From Rhodocyclaceae bacterium (lineage in GTDB: Bacteria > Pseudomonadota > Gammaproteobacteria > Burkholderiales > Rhodocyclaceae): DNA of 64,000 nt. The stretch covers positions 62,001 through 126,000 of the forward strand of contig VBWA01000007.1 in the NCBI GenBank assembly GCA_006218025.1, read 5' to 3'. A program made the position numbers and the translations under genes. The notes under the pieces were generated by a model. It did no database searches. It was given only the letters and a program-made list of their open reading frames with translations, and was not told the DNA's origin. Positions 19,234-27,005 of the stretch are shown here, one piece after another. Each line of letters starts with the position of its first letter. Position 1 is the stretch's first letter.

Positions 19234-19376
19234 TGCCGCGCGTCGCGATGATCCTCAGCCTGGCCGCCTTCACGCTGTTCAACTACGGCCAGTACCTGGG
19301 CTGGAGCCTGTTCTCCGACGACGCCCAGGCCCAGCCCGTGCGTTCCGCCAACGCGGCGCGGGCATTCCACAAGTAA
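19233..19376 (+). CDS. 47-residue single-pass membrane peptide
   Basis: Starts at ATG 19233 within the stop of the DUF4178 gene (TGATG) after a strong ribosome site (GGAGGAGA), so it should be translated by coupling. The N-terminal ~25 residues are hydrophobic (VAMILSLAAFTLFNYGQYLG), giving one membrane span; a short polar tail ends in AARAFHK. Not recognised. The position and ribosome site make it likely real and part of the cluster. Confidence 0.7.
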   Translation: MPRVAMILSLAAFTLFNYGQYLGWSLFSDDAQAQPVRSANAARAFHK

Positions 19377-19409
19377 CGCTCATGGTCTCGAGAAACCACC
19401 CGCAGAGAA

Positions 19410-19493
19410 TGAAACACGCGAAAGGCGAATTGATGGCCCGCCCCTCCCATCCTCCCCTCGCGGGGAGGCTTCTGGTCAGCTCGCTTCGCTCGG
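19410..19493 (+). repeat. ~85-bp intergenic dispersed element, copy C
   Basis: GAAACACGCGAAAGGCGAAT, then GGCCCGCCCCTCCCATCC, then hairpin CCTCCCC-TCGC-GGGGAGG, ending GCTCGCTTCGCTCG. It lies between the 47-aa gene and the aminopropyltransferase gene, again on the coding strand. Copies B and C also share the bases TAACGCTCATG at the preceding stop codon. Confidence 0.85.
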
Positions 19494-19537
19494 CTATCAC
19501 CCACCACTCCGAACGAGATGTTTCACGGTAGCGATTG

Positions 19538-21052
19538 ATGCAGCGCCCCCTGCTGGTTTCCGTCTTCATCGTCGCCTCCTGCGGGCTGGCCTACGAGCTG
19601 ATCGCCGGCGCCTTGGCGAGCTATCTGCTGGGCGATTCGGTGATGCAGTTTTCCACCGTGATCGGCGCCTATCTGTTCGCCATGGGCATCGGCTCCTGGC
19701 TGTCGAAGCATGTCGGCGGCGCATCTGTGTCCGGGCTGCTGGTGCGCTTCATCCAGATCGAACTGCTGGTGGGCCTGCTCGGCGGTCTCTCGGCGGGCCT
19801 GCTGTTCCTGCTGTTCACGCTGCACGCCGGACCCTTCCGTTTCACGCTCTACGGCCTGGTGCTGCTGATCGGCATCCTGGTCGGGCTGGAAATTCCGCTG
19901 ATCATGCGCATCCTCAAACGCGAGGTGGCGTTCAAGGAACTGGTGGCGCAGGTGCTGACTTTCGACTACATCGGCGCACTGGCGGTGTCGGTGCTGTTTC
20001 CCCTGCTGCTGGCGCCGCATCTGGGACTGGTGCGCAGCGCGCTGTTGTTCGGCCTGTTGAACGCGCTGGTCGCGGCCTGGGCGCTGTGGCTGTTTCGCGC
20101 GCAGATCGGGCCGATGGTGAGCTTGCGCGCGCAATGCGTCGCGGTGATTGCCTTGCTTGCCGTCGGCTTCGGCTTCGCCGGTACTTTCGTCAGCCTGGCC
20201 GAGGCCAACCTCTACAACGAGGACATCGTGCATGCCGAGTCCAGCCCCTACCAGCGCATCGTCGTCACGCGCTGGCGCGACGAGTCGCGGCTCTACCTGA
20301 ACCACAACCTGCAGTTTTCCTCGCGCGACGAATACCGCTACCACGAAGCGCTGGTGCATCCGGGCATGGCCGCCTTGCCCGGCGCGCGCAAGGTGCTGGT
20401 GCTGGGCGGCGGCGACGGCATGGCCGTGCGCGAGATCCTCAAGTACCCGCAGGTCGAGAGCATCACGCTGGTCGATCTCGATCCGCGCATGACGGAATTG
20501 TTCTCGCAATCGCCGATGCTGCGCGAACTCAACGGCGACGCGCTGGCCTCGAAGAAGCTCAGGATCATCAACGCCGATGCCTTGCAATGGCTGGAACAGA
20601 CGCAGGAGATGTTCGATTTCGTCGTCGCCGATTTCCCCGATCCGTCCAACCACAGCCTCGGCAAGCTCTACTCGACGGCCTTCTACCGGCTATTGAAACA
20701 GCATGTGGCGGAAACCGGCCGCATCGTGGTCCAGGCCACCTCGCCGATGCACGCACGGGAGAGTTTCTGGACCGTGGTCGCCACGCTCGAAGCCGCCGGC
20801 TGGCAGACCGCGCCTTATCACGCGCTGGTGCCGAGCTTCGGCGAATGGGGCTTCATCCTCGCCGGCCGGCGCGAGTACCGGCCACCCGCGACCATCCCGG
20901 TACCGACGCGTTTCATCACGCCTGATGCGCTGCCGGCGCTGTTCCATTTCCCCGCCGACATGGCGCGCATTCCCGTTGAGGCCAACCGCCTCGACAACCA
21001 GAATCTCGTGCGCGTGTTCGAGCGCGAGTGGGGCCGGGTGCAGGCGAACTGA
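19538..21052 (+). CDS. Membrane-fused spermidine synthase-like aminopropyltransferase
   Basis: 505 residues: about seven transmembrane helices over the first ~225, then a spermidine-synthase domain. The latter shows QFSSRDEYRYHEALVHP, the nucleotide loop VLVLGGGDGMAVRE, the acidic VDLDP, NADALQWL and VVADFPDPSN, where the paired Asp residues bind the amine. The usual LDG before QFSS reads LNH here. It is likely an aminopropyl-transferring enzyme tethered to the inner membrane. Its companion decarboxylase SpeD is encoded 2.3 kb downstream. ATG 19538 is chosen over the TTG just before it. The amine acceptor cannot be read from sequence. Confidence 0.85.
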   Translation: MQRPLLVSVFIVASCGLAYELIAGALASYLLGDSVMQFSTVIGAYLFAMGIGSWLSKHVGGASVSGLLVRFIQIELLVGLLGGLSAGLLFLLFTLHAGPFRFTLYGLVLLIGILVGLEIPLIMRILKREVAFKELVAQVLTFDYIGALAVSVLFPLLLAPHLGLVRSALLFGLLNALVAAWALWLFRAQIGPMVSLRAQCVAVIALLAVGFGFAGTFVSLAEANLYNEDIVHAESSPYQRIVVTRWRDESRLYLNHNLQFSSRDEYRYHEALVHPGMAALPGARKVLVLGGGDGMAVREILKYPQVESITLVDLDPRMTELFSQSPMLRELNGDALASKKLRIINADALQWLEQTQEMFDFVVADFPDPSNHSLGKLYSTAFYRLLKQHVAETGRIVVQATSPMHARESFWTVVATLEAAGWQTAPYHALVPSFGEWGFILAGRREYRPPATIPVPTRFITPDALPALFHFPADMARIPVEANRLDNQNLVRVFEREWGRVQAN

Positions 21053-21085
21053 ACGCTTGATTCCAGGCCCTCTAACTGGCAACAT

Positions 21086-21105
21086 TGCATCACAAATGTA
21101 ATGCA
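21086..21105. promoter_or_regulatory. Probable autoregulatory operator of the toxin-antitoxin pair
   Basis: TGCATCACA-AA-TGTAATGCA, an inverted repeat with 9-base arms and a single C/A mismatch pair. It ends 11 bases before the antitoxin ATG and touches the ribosome site GGGAGA. The position is as expected for repression by an antitoxin dimer. Confidence 0.55.
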
Positions 21106-21116
21106 GGGAGACCTTC

Positions 21117-21395
21117 ATGAAAACCGCTGCCATTCCCGCCGTCCGTGTTCCACCCGAACTGCGCCAGGCTGCCGAAGAATTGCTGGCCGAAGGCGAGACG
21201 CTGTCCGGCTTCGTCGAGGATGCGGTGCGGCGCAACGTCGAGTATCGGCGCGCGCAGGCCGCCTTTATCGAACGCGGCCTGGCTTCGCGCGACAAGGCGC
21301 GGGCTTCCGGCCGCTATGTTGCCGCCGCGACCGTTCTTGGCAAGCTCGACCGACACCTGAAGATCGCACGCAAAAAATCCGCTAGCGCCAAATGA
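21117..21395 (+). CDS. Type II antitoxin, ribbon-helix-helix-like
   Basis: 92 residues. The start AAIPAVRVPPELRQAAEELL followed by EGETLSGFVEDAVRRNV is the usual RHH pattern (a short strand and two helices) of antitoxins paired with RelE/ParE toxins. The C-terminal part is basic and likely wraps the toxin. It overlaps the toxin gene by 4 bases (ATGA). A palindromic operator lies just upstream. Confidence 0.82.
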   Translation: MKTAAIPAVRVPPELRQAAEELLAEGETLSGFVEDAVRRNVEYRRAQAAFIERGLASRDKARASGRYVAAATVLGKLDRHLKIARKKSASAK

Positions 21396-21700
21396 AGAAG
21401 TTCGCGGTCCGCTTCACGGAGGAAGCGGAGGCGGATTTGTTGCGCCTGTTCGACTTCCTGCTGGAACACGATATCGGCGCTGCAGAGCGGGCCGAACTGG
21501 CGATCGCCAAGGCCGTCGAATTGCTGGAGATATTTCCGTTCTCCTGCCGCAAGACGGGAGCGGGATCAGGCGATCCCTTCCTGCGCGAGCTCATCATTCC
21601 CTTCGGCAATTCAGGCTATGTAGCGCTGTTCGAGATCGAGGGTGACGGCTACGTGACCATTCTGGCCATCCGTCACCAGCGGGAAGACGACTACCACTAA
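21392..21700 (+). CDS. RelE/ParE-family toxin
   Basis: 102 residues of the RelE/ParE fold: KKFAVRFTEEAEADLLRLFDFLLEHD at the N-terminus, RELIIPFGNSGYVALFEI in the middle and VTILAIRHQREDDYH at the end, where the final Arg-His-x3-Glu/Asp-Tyr pattern is typical of ParE-like proteins. It may be a gyrase poison (ParE) or an mRNA interferase (RelE); the sequence alone does not settle it. The pair is inserted between the aminopropyltransferase and oxidoreductase genes, only four bases from the latter. Confidence 0.82.
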   Translation: MKKFAVRFTEEAEADLLRLFDFLLEHDIGAAERAELAIAKAVELLEIFPFSCRKTGAGSGDPFLRELIIPFGNSGYVALFEIEGDGYVTILAIRHQREDDYH

Positions 21701-21704
21701 CGCC

Positions 21705-23324
21705 ATGCGTCGCCGCGACTTCCTTGTCGGCGTATCGGCCGCTGGCCTGCTGACCGCCTGCGGCTCAAAGGCTGCACCGCCGCTGCCGCCGGGAACGCTC
21801 TCGGGCGCCAGCGAGGCGCTCGGCCACCGCCTGCGCAAGCCCGATTTTCCCGCTCCCACGGAAACGCGGCGCACCACGGTGGCGATCGTCGGCGGAGGCA
21901 TTGGCGGCTTGTCGGCGGCATGGAAGCTGGCGCGCTCAGGTCTTGACGATTTCCTGCTGCTGGAAATGGAAAGTGAAGCCGGCGGCAATTCCCGCGCGGG
22001 CGGGAACGAGATCTCCGCGCATCCGCTCGGCGCGCATTACCTGCCGCTGCCGCCGCGCGAGGCGCGTGCCACGCGCCAGTTGCTGGCCGAACTCGGCGTG
22101 CTGCAGGGCGACCCGGACGCCGCGCATCCGAGCTACGACGAGAAGTACCTGTGCCATGCGCCGCAGGAGCGGCTCTATACCAACGGCTATTGGCAGGACG
22201 GCTTGTGGCCGACGCTGGGCGTGCCGCAAGCCGAGCGCGCGCAATACGCCCGCTTTCAGAACTATGTCGCCGAATTGCGCCAGCAGCGCGACAGCGCCGG
22301 ACGGCGCCCCTTCGCCCTGCCGCTGGCGCTGTCCAGCCGCGATCCGACAATTCTCGCACTGGACCGCATCACGCTGCGCGACTGGCTGCTGCGCGAAGGC
22401 TACACCGCGCCGGGGCTGCACTGGCTGGCCGACTACGCCTGCCGCGACGACTACGGCACCGCCGCGGCGCAGACCTCGGCCTGGGCCGGCCTGCACTACT
22501 TTGCCTGCCGCGACGGCGAAGGGCAGGTGCTGACCGCGCCGGAGGGCAACGCCTGGCTGGCTCGAGGGCTGGCACGCGCAACCACAGGCCGGGTGCAGCC
22601 GAATGCGCTGGTGTTCCGCGTCGAGCAAGGCAGAAAGGAAAGCATCTGCGACGTCTACCTCGCCGCCGAAAACCGCAGCATCCGCGTCGTCAGCCGCGAA
22701 CTGATCTGGGCCGCGCCGCTGTTCCTGATCCCGCATGTCTTCGCTGCGCCGCGGCCGGAGTGGCTGGCCGGCATCCGCGGCGCGGAGTATGCACCGTGGA
22801 TCGTCGCCAACCTGACATTGTCGGCCGCACCGCAGACCCGCGCCGGCCATCCGCTGGCCTGGGACAATGTATTGCACGACAGCGCGGCGCTGGGCTACGT
22901 GGTGGCCACCCATCAGCAGCTGCGCTACGCGCCGGGGCCGACCGTGATCACCTGGTATCGAGCGCTGCAGGAAGAATCGGCGTCCCGCCAACGCCAGCGC
23001 GGTGCGTCCCTGCGGGAACTTCTCCAGGACCGCGATAGCTGGGCCAAGGAAGTGCTCGCCGACTTGTCGCGGCCGCACCCAGAGATCCGCGAGCTGACGA
23101 CGCGGATCGACATCCACCGCCACGCCCACGCCATGATCCGCCCGCTGCCCGGTCGCCTCTGGAGCGGCGCGCGCAGCAGCTTCGAATTGGGCAGGCCGGG
23201 CATCCAGTTCGCGCATGCCGATGTTTCCGGCCTGTCGCTGTTCGAGGAAGCCAACCATCGCGGCGTGCTCGCCGCCGAGCGCACGCTGACGCGGCTCGGC
23301 GTATCCTATGCGTCCTCGCTATGA
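21705..23324 (+). CDS. Tat-exported FAD-dependent oxidoreductase, amine-oxidase-like
   Basis: 539 residues. The N-terminus MRRRDFLVGVSAAGLLTACG has a twin-arginine motif and a lipobox Cys, so it is likely a Tat-dependent lipoprotein. A dinucleotide-binding motif IVGGGIGGLSAAWKL near residue 65 is followed by EMESEAGGNSRAGGNE (FAD ribose). The rest resembles flavin amine oxidases/protoporphyrinogen-oxidase-like proteins. Its stop overlaps the speD start by 4 bases. In this setting it may oxidise a polyamine or aminopropylated product outside the membrane, but that is inference. Confidence 0.82.
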   Translation: MRRRDFLVGVSAAGLLTACGSKAAPPLPPGTLSGASEALGHRLRKPDFPAPTETRRTTVAIVGGGIGGLSAAWKLARSGLDDFLLLEMESEAGGNSRAGGNEISAHPLGAHYLPLPPREARATRQLLAELGVLQGDPDAAHPSYDEKYLCHAPQERLYTNGYWQDGLWPTLGVPQAERAQYARFQNYVAELRQQRDSAGRRPFALPLALSSRDPTILALDRITLRDWLLREGYTAPGLHWLADYACRDDYGTAAAQTSAWAGLHYFACRDGEGQVLTAPEGNAWLARGLARATTGRVQPNALVFRVEQGRKESICDVYLAAENRSIRVVSRELIWAAPLFLIPHVFAAPRPEWLAGIRGAEYAPWIVANLTLSAAPQTRAGHPLAWDNVLHDSAALGYVVATHQQLRYAPGPTVITWYRALQEESASRQRQRGASLRELLQDRDSWAKEVLADLSRPHPEIRELTTRIDIHRHAHAMIRPLPGRLWSGARSSFELGRPGIQFAHADVSGLSLFEEANHRGVLAAERTLTRLGVSYASSL

Positions 23325-23704
23325 ACGGCCTGCACATCCTTGCCGAATTTCACGCCTGCGAAGGCGACCGCCGCCTGCTGCTCGATGCGGGGATGCTGGC
23401 CGCGCTGTGCCGCCGCGCCTGCGCAAACGCCGGGCTGCTGGTCGTTGCCGAGGCCTTCCATCAGTTTCCCGCCGCCGGCGCGACCGGCGCCCTGGTGCTG
23501 GCCGAATCGCACCTGGCGATCCATACCTGGCCGGAACTCGAATCGGTGACGCTCGATCTTTACGTCTGCAACTATAGCCAGGATAATCGCGCTGCCGCGG
23601 AAGCCGCCTACGACTCCCTGCGCACCGAATTCAGGCCGGGGCGAGTCATGCGGCGGGATATCGCTCGTGGCGATCCTGATACTTCCGAGGGGCGTGATCA
23701 TTAG
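23321..23704 (+). CDS. speD: S-adenosylmethionine decarboxylase proenzyme, short bacterial type
   Basis: 127 residues, the size of the T. maritima class enzymes. The self-cleavage site AESHLAIHTWPE puts the pyruvoyl-forming Ser at residue 63, with His68 and Cys83 (LYVCNY) at the same numbers as the catalytic residues known for the T. maritima enzyme, so processing should work. The product would be decarboxylated SAM, the aminopropyl donor for the membrane SpeE-like protein. It is translationally coupled to the FAD oxidoreductase. A shifted specificity (arginine/ornithine decarboxylase, known for some SpeD homologues) cannot be excluded. Confidence 0.9.
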   Translation: MNGLHILAEFHACEGDRRLLLDAGMLAALCRRACANAGLLVVAEAFHQFPAAGATGALVLAESHLAIHTWPELESVTLDLYVCNYSQDNRAAAEAAYDSLRTEFRPGRVMRRDIARGDPDTSEGRDH

Positions 23705-24326
23705 GCTTTTCTTCTTCCTGCTGGTGTTCGTCAACCTGATCTTCTTTGCCTGGGCGCAAGGCTATTTCGGCGCAACCGACGATAGCCGCGAACCGCAGCG
23801 GCTCGCGCAACAGTTGCAGGCCGAGAAACTGCGCATCGTGCCCGGTGTTCAGGCGCCGGCCGTGAAGAAGGAAGAGCCGGTCTGTCGCCTCGTCAACGGG
23901 CTGACCATGGCCGATGCCGAAGCGCTGAAGACCGCCGTCGAAGCCTTCGGCGGCGAGGCGAAAGTCCTGCCGCAGGAGGAGCCGGCCCTTCATCTGGTGC
24001 TCATCGCCGAGCTGGCGAACAAGGCGGCGGCGGACAAGAAATCCGCCGAACTGACCCGCTTCGGCGTCCCGGAACACCGTGTCATCGCACTGGAAGGCGG
24101 CCGCTTCGAAATCGTTTTCGGCAGCTTCCCCACCGAAGCCGCAGCGCGCGAGCTGTTGCAAGGCCTGACCAAGCGCGGGATCAAATCGGCTCGCCTCGAT
24201 GCCCGCGAACAGCCGCCCCTGAAGGCCCGGCTCGAGACCCGCGCTCCGGCGTCGACGCTGCTGCAGCATCTGCCGAAACTGGTTGCGCCCCATGCCGACG
24301 CCACCCTCGGCGAGTGCGCTGCGTGA
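23694..24326 (+). CDS. SPOR-like single-pass membrane protein
   Basis: About 210 residues. One N-terminal membrane helix (IRLFFFLLVFVNLIFFAWA) is followed by a periplasmic part whose C-terminal ~80 residues (ELTRFGVPEHRVIALEGGRFEIVFGSFPTEAAARELLQGL) look like a SPOR domain, which binds denuded septal peptidoglycan. I prefer GTG 23694, after GAGGGG, over GTG 23667; both overlap speD. The C-terminal region PVCRLVNGLTMADAEAL may be a first degenerate SPOR-like repeat. Confidence 0.7.
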   Translation: MIIRLFFFLLVFVNLIFFAWAQGYFGATDDSREPQRLAQQLQAEKLRIVPGVQAPAVKKEEPVCRLVNGLTMADAEALKTAVEAFGGEAKVLPQEEPALHLVLIAELANKAAADKKSAELTRFGVPEHRVIALEGGRFEIVFGSFPTEAAARELLQGLTKRGIKSARLDAREQPPLKARLETRAPASTLLQHLPKLVAPHADATLGECAA

Positions 24327-24333
24327 TTGCCCG

Positions 24334-24948
24334 ATGACCTATGTGGTCGGTCTCACCGGCGGCATCGGCAGCGGCAAGAGCGCGGTCGCCGACCTGTTCG
24401 CTGCGCGCGGCGTGCTGGTGATCGACACCGATGCCATCGCCCACAGCCTGACCACAGCCGGCGGTGCCGCCATGCCGGCCATTTGCGCCGAGTTCGGCGA
24501 CGGCGCTGCAGGCCCCGACGGGGCGCTGGACCGCGCCGCCATGCGCGCCATCGTCTTCGCCGACCCGTCGGCGCGCAAGCGTCTCGAAGCGATCCTGCAT
24601 CCGCTGATTCGCAGCGAAAGCGAGCGCCGGCTGGCGGCAAACCCGGCCGGCGCTTCCTATGCCATCCTCATGGTGCCGCTGCTGGTCGAAGCCGGCGACT
24701 ACCGCAAGCGCGTCAACCGGATCGCGGTGGTCGATTGCGCCGAGGCGACCCAGATTGACCGCGTCATTCGCCGCAACGGCCTTGCCCGAAACGAGATCGA
24801 GCGCATTCTGGCGGCGCAGGCCACGCGAGCCGAACGGCTGGCGGCCGCCGACGATGTCATCGACAACGACGGCGAGCTCGCCGCCTTGCTCCCCCAGATA
24901 GATCGCCTGCATGTGCACTATTTGGCATTGGCGCGAGGGTTTTATTGA
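24334..24948 (+). CDS. coaE: Dephospho-CoA kinase
   Basis: Last step of coenzyme A synthesis, phosphorylating the 3'-OH of dephospho-CoA. The 204 residues start with the P-loop VVGLTGGIGSGKSAVAD, then LVIDTDAIAH, LEAILHPLIR and VPLLVEAGDY. ATG 24334 gives the normal N-terminus. It is followed by zapD and yacG, the conserved proteobacterial order. Confidence 0.96.
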   Translation: MTYVVGLTGGIGSGKSAVADLFAARGVLVIDTDAIAHSLTTAGGAAMPAICAEFGDGAAGPDGALDRAAMRAIVFADPSARKRLEAILHPLIRSESERRLAANPAGASYAILMVPLLVEAGDYRKRVNRIAVVDCAEATQIDRVIRRNGLARNEIERILAAQATRAERLAAADDVIDNDGELAALLPQIDRLHVHYLALARGFY

Positions 24949-25002
24949 GGTTTGCACTGATTTGGGTCACAATCTTGTGAATTTTCTCCACTCGACCGGC
25001 GC

Positions 25003-25758
25003 GTGATAACTTACGAATACCCTTTGAGCGAGCGCGTTCGCACGCTGTTGCGGCTCGAAGATCTGTTTGACAAGGTCACTCATTTCGCAGCTGCCGACGG
25101 TGCCATGGAGCACCACGTTGCGCTCGTCACCCTGTTCGAGATTCTCGAGGTCGCCGGCCGCGCCGAGCTGAAATTCGACCTCGTGCAGGAACTCGAACGC
25201 CAGCGCCAGATTCTGCTGTCCTTCCGCAACAACCCCGAAATTTCCGAAGACGCGCTCTCCGGCGCGCTCTACGAAATCGAACAGGCCAGTTCGCTGCTGC
25301 TCGCGATGCACGGCAAGATCGGCCACTATCTGCGCGAAAACGAATGGCTGATGACCATCAAGAACCGCGCCGCGATTCCCGGTGGCGTCTGCGAGTTCGA
25401 CCTGCCGGGCTACCACTACTGGCGGCATCGCGAGGCGGCCCTGCGCCAGCAGGACATCAAAGGCTGGATCGCGCCGATGATGCCGATCCGCGCCGGTCTG
25501 GCGATCGTGCTGCGCCTGCTGCGCGCCTCGGGCCGCTCGGAGCACAAGACCGCCCAGCGCGGCGCCTTTCAACTCATGCTGAGCGGTCGCAGCGCGCAGC
25601 TGATCCGCCTGAAGATCGGACAGGGCGACCCCTGCCTGCCGGAAATCTCCGCCGGCAAGTTCGCCATCAACATCCGCTTCCTGCGCCCGGACATGGATCA
25701 GCGGCCGCGCCAGATCGACTCGACGGTAGATTTCGAACTCACGCTGTGCAACCTGTAA
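25003..25758 (+). CDS. zapD: Cell division protein ZapD
   Basis: Cytosolic FtsZ-bundling protein, 251 residues. ITYEYPLSERVRTLLRLEDLF at the N-terminus and LPGYHYWRH in the middle are family signatures, followed by a beta-rich C-terminal half. Translation starts at GTG 25003. It overlaps yacG by 13 bases and follows coaE, the classical coaE-zapD-yacG arrangement. Confidence 0.95.
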   Translation: MITYEYPLSERVRTLLRLEDLFDKVTHFAAADGAMEHHVALVTLFEILEVAGRAELKFDLVQELERQRQILLSFRNNPEISEDALSGALYEIEQASSLLLAMHGKIGHYLRENEWLMTIKNRAAIPGGVCEFDLPGYHYWRHREAALRQQDIKGWIAPMMPIRAGLAIVLRLLRASGRSEHKTAQRGAFQLMLSGRSAQLIRLKIGQGDPCLPEISAGKFAINIRFLRPDMDQRPRQIDSTVDFELTLCNL

Positions 25759-25943
25759 AGCCTGCTGCGCCCCGCGTCGTTACCTGCCCGAGTTGCGGTG
25801 CACTGGTCGAATGGACTGCCGAGAACCGCTACCGGCCGTTTTGCTCGGCGCGCTGCAAGGGCGTCGATTTCGGCGCCTGGGCCACGGAGAAATACCGCGT
25901 CGAGGCCACCGAGGAACCGCATCCGGAAGATCAGTCGGAGTAG
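25746..25943 (+). CDS. yacG: DNA gyrase inhibitor / zinc ribbon protein YacG
   Basis: 65 residues starting at GTG 25746 inside the end of zapD. It has the zinc-binding pattern CPSCGALVEW ... FCSARCKGVDFGAWATEKYR that defines YacG, and an acidic C-terminal tail. YacG is known to bind GyrB and inhibit gyrase. The full start is inferred from the family length and overlap. Confidence 0.92.
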   Translation: MQPVKPAAPRVVTCPSCGALVEWTAENRYRPFCSARCKGVDFGAWATEKYRVEATEEPHPEDQSE

Positions 25944-25958
25944 ACGCCGGCTGACAGG

Positions 25959-26909
25959 CTAGCGGTCCCAGGCGGCGCGGATCGCCGCAATGCCGTGGGC
26001 GCCGGCCCGCTGCGCACGATCCAGATCACCACGCGAAAGCCCGCCCAGGGCGAAAGTCGGCAGTGGCGGCACGCCAAGCGCAGCGGCGAAATTCTCCCAG
26101 CCGATGCCGGCGACATCCGGATGAGTGGCCGTCGCCCGCACCGGGCCGAACACCGCGAAGTCGCAGCCGAGGCTGCCGGCCAGTTCCAGTTCCGCTGCCG
26201 AATGACAGGATGCCGCGACCAGCGGAAAATCCGGCCGCACGGTTTGCGCCGCCAGCTGCACGGCGGGCAGGTGCAGTCCATCCGCGCCCGCAGCGGTGGC
26301 CAGCGCGGCATCGCCATTGACCAGCGCCCGCGCACCGTATTGATGGCAGAGGTCCACGGCGGCATGGACGAAGGCCGCACGGCGAGCCGCATCGAGCTTG
26401 GGCTCGCGCAACTGCACCAGCTTCAGGCCGCCTTCCAGCGCATGCGCGAGGGCCAGCAACTGCGCGTCTATGCCGATCTCACCGGCGTGGGTGATGGCGT
26501 AGAACTCCGGCAGGGCCAGCGCGGCCAGCACCGGCGCATTGGCCGGCAGCATCGGCGAAACCGTGAGGCCGTCGGCGCGCTGCCAGGCCAGCGCGCTATG
26601 CACATGGTCGTGCAGCTCGCCATGCCATTCGCGTACCCGGAAAAAGTTGAGCCGGACATGGGCGTGTTCATAGACATGCTCGCGGCGCAACCAGGGATCG
26701 GCACGCGACACCCCGATGCCGAGTTCCTCGTGCAGTTCGCGCACCAGCGCGTCGTGCGGCGTTTCGCCGGGCTCGACCTTGCCGCCGGGGAATTCCCAGA
26801 AGCCGGGGTAGAAAGTGCCCGGCGCGCGCTGGCCGAGGAGGAACTCCATTGCGCCGTCGGCTGCGCGCCGTTCGATGACCGCGGCAGCGACTTCGGTGAG
26901 CTTAGCCAC
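25959..26909 (-). CDS. Nudix hydrolase fused to thiamine-phosphate-synthase-like domain
   Basis: 316 residues in two domains. Residues ~1-130 are MutT-like, with the Nudix box within GGKVEPGETPHDALVRELHE and EELG, expected to remove 8-oxo-dGTP. Residues ~135-316 are a ThiE/TenI-like TIM barrel (LVQLREPKLDA, ALVNGDAALA, DGLHLPA, FGPVRATATHP, ALGGLS). Such MutT-ThiE fusions are common in Betaproteobacteria. Whether the barrel makes thiamine phosphate is uncertain. It is convergent with yacG. Confidence 0.88.
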   Translation of the reverse strand: MAKLTEVAAAVIERRAADGAMEFLLGQRAPGTFYPGFWEFPGGKVEPGETPHDALVRELHEELGIGVSRADPWLRREHVYEHAHVRLNFFRVREWHGELHDHVHSALAWQRADGLTVSPMLPANAPVLAALALPEFYAITHAGEIGIDAQLLALAHALEGGLKLVQLREPKLDAARRAAFVHAAVDLCHQYGARALVNGDAALATAAGADGLHLPAVQLAAQTVRPDFPLVAASCHSAAELELAGSLGCDFAVFGPVRATATHPDVAGIGWENFAAALGVPPLPTFALGGLSRGDLDRAQRAGAHGIAAIRAAWDR

Positions 26910-26924
26910 CGTTCGCCCTGAGTG

Positions 26925-27005
26925 AAACCGTTCGCCCTGAGCCTGTCGAAGGACCCTTCGACAGGCTCAGGATGATCGGCACGACAGGCTCAGGGCGAAC
27001 GGTTT
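26925..27005. repeat. Nested inverted-repeat element (REP-like)
   Basis: Outer arms AACCGTTCGCCCTGAGCCTG (from 26926) and its reverse complement ending at 27004 enclose an inner perfect 16-bp stem at 26937-26952 / 26955-26970 with a 2-base AC loop. An extra partial arm lies at 26909-26923. The arm is a palindrome type seen in many proteobacterial genomes. It lies between the DUF815 and mutT-thiE genes, both leftward, and could terminate or stabilise transcripts. Confidence 0.85.
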
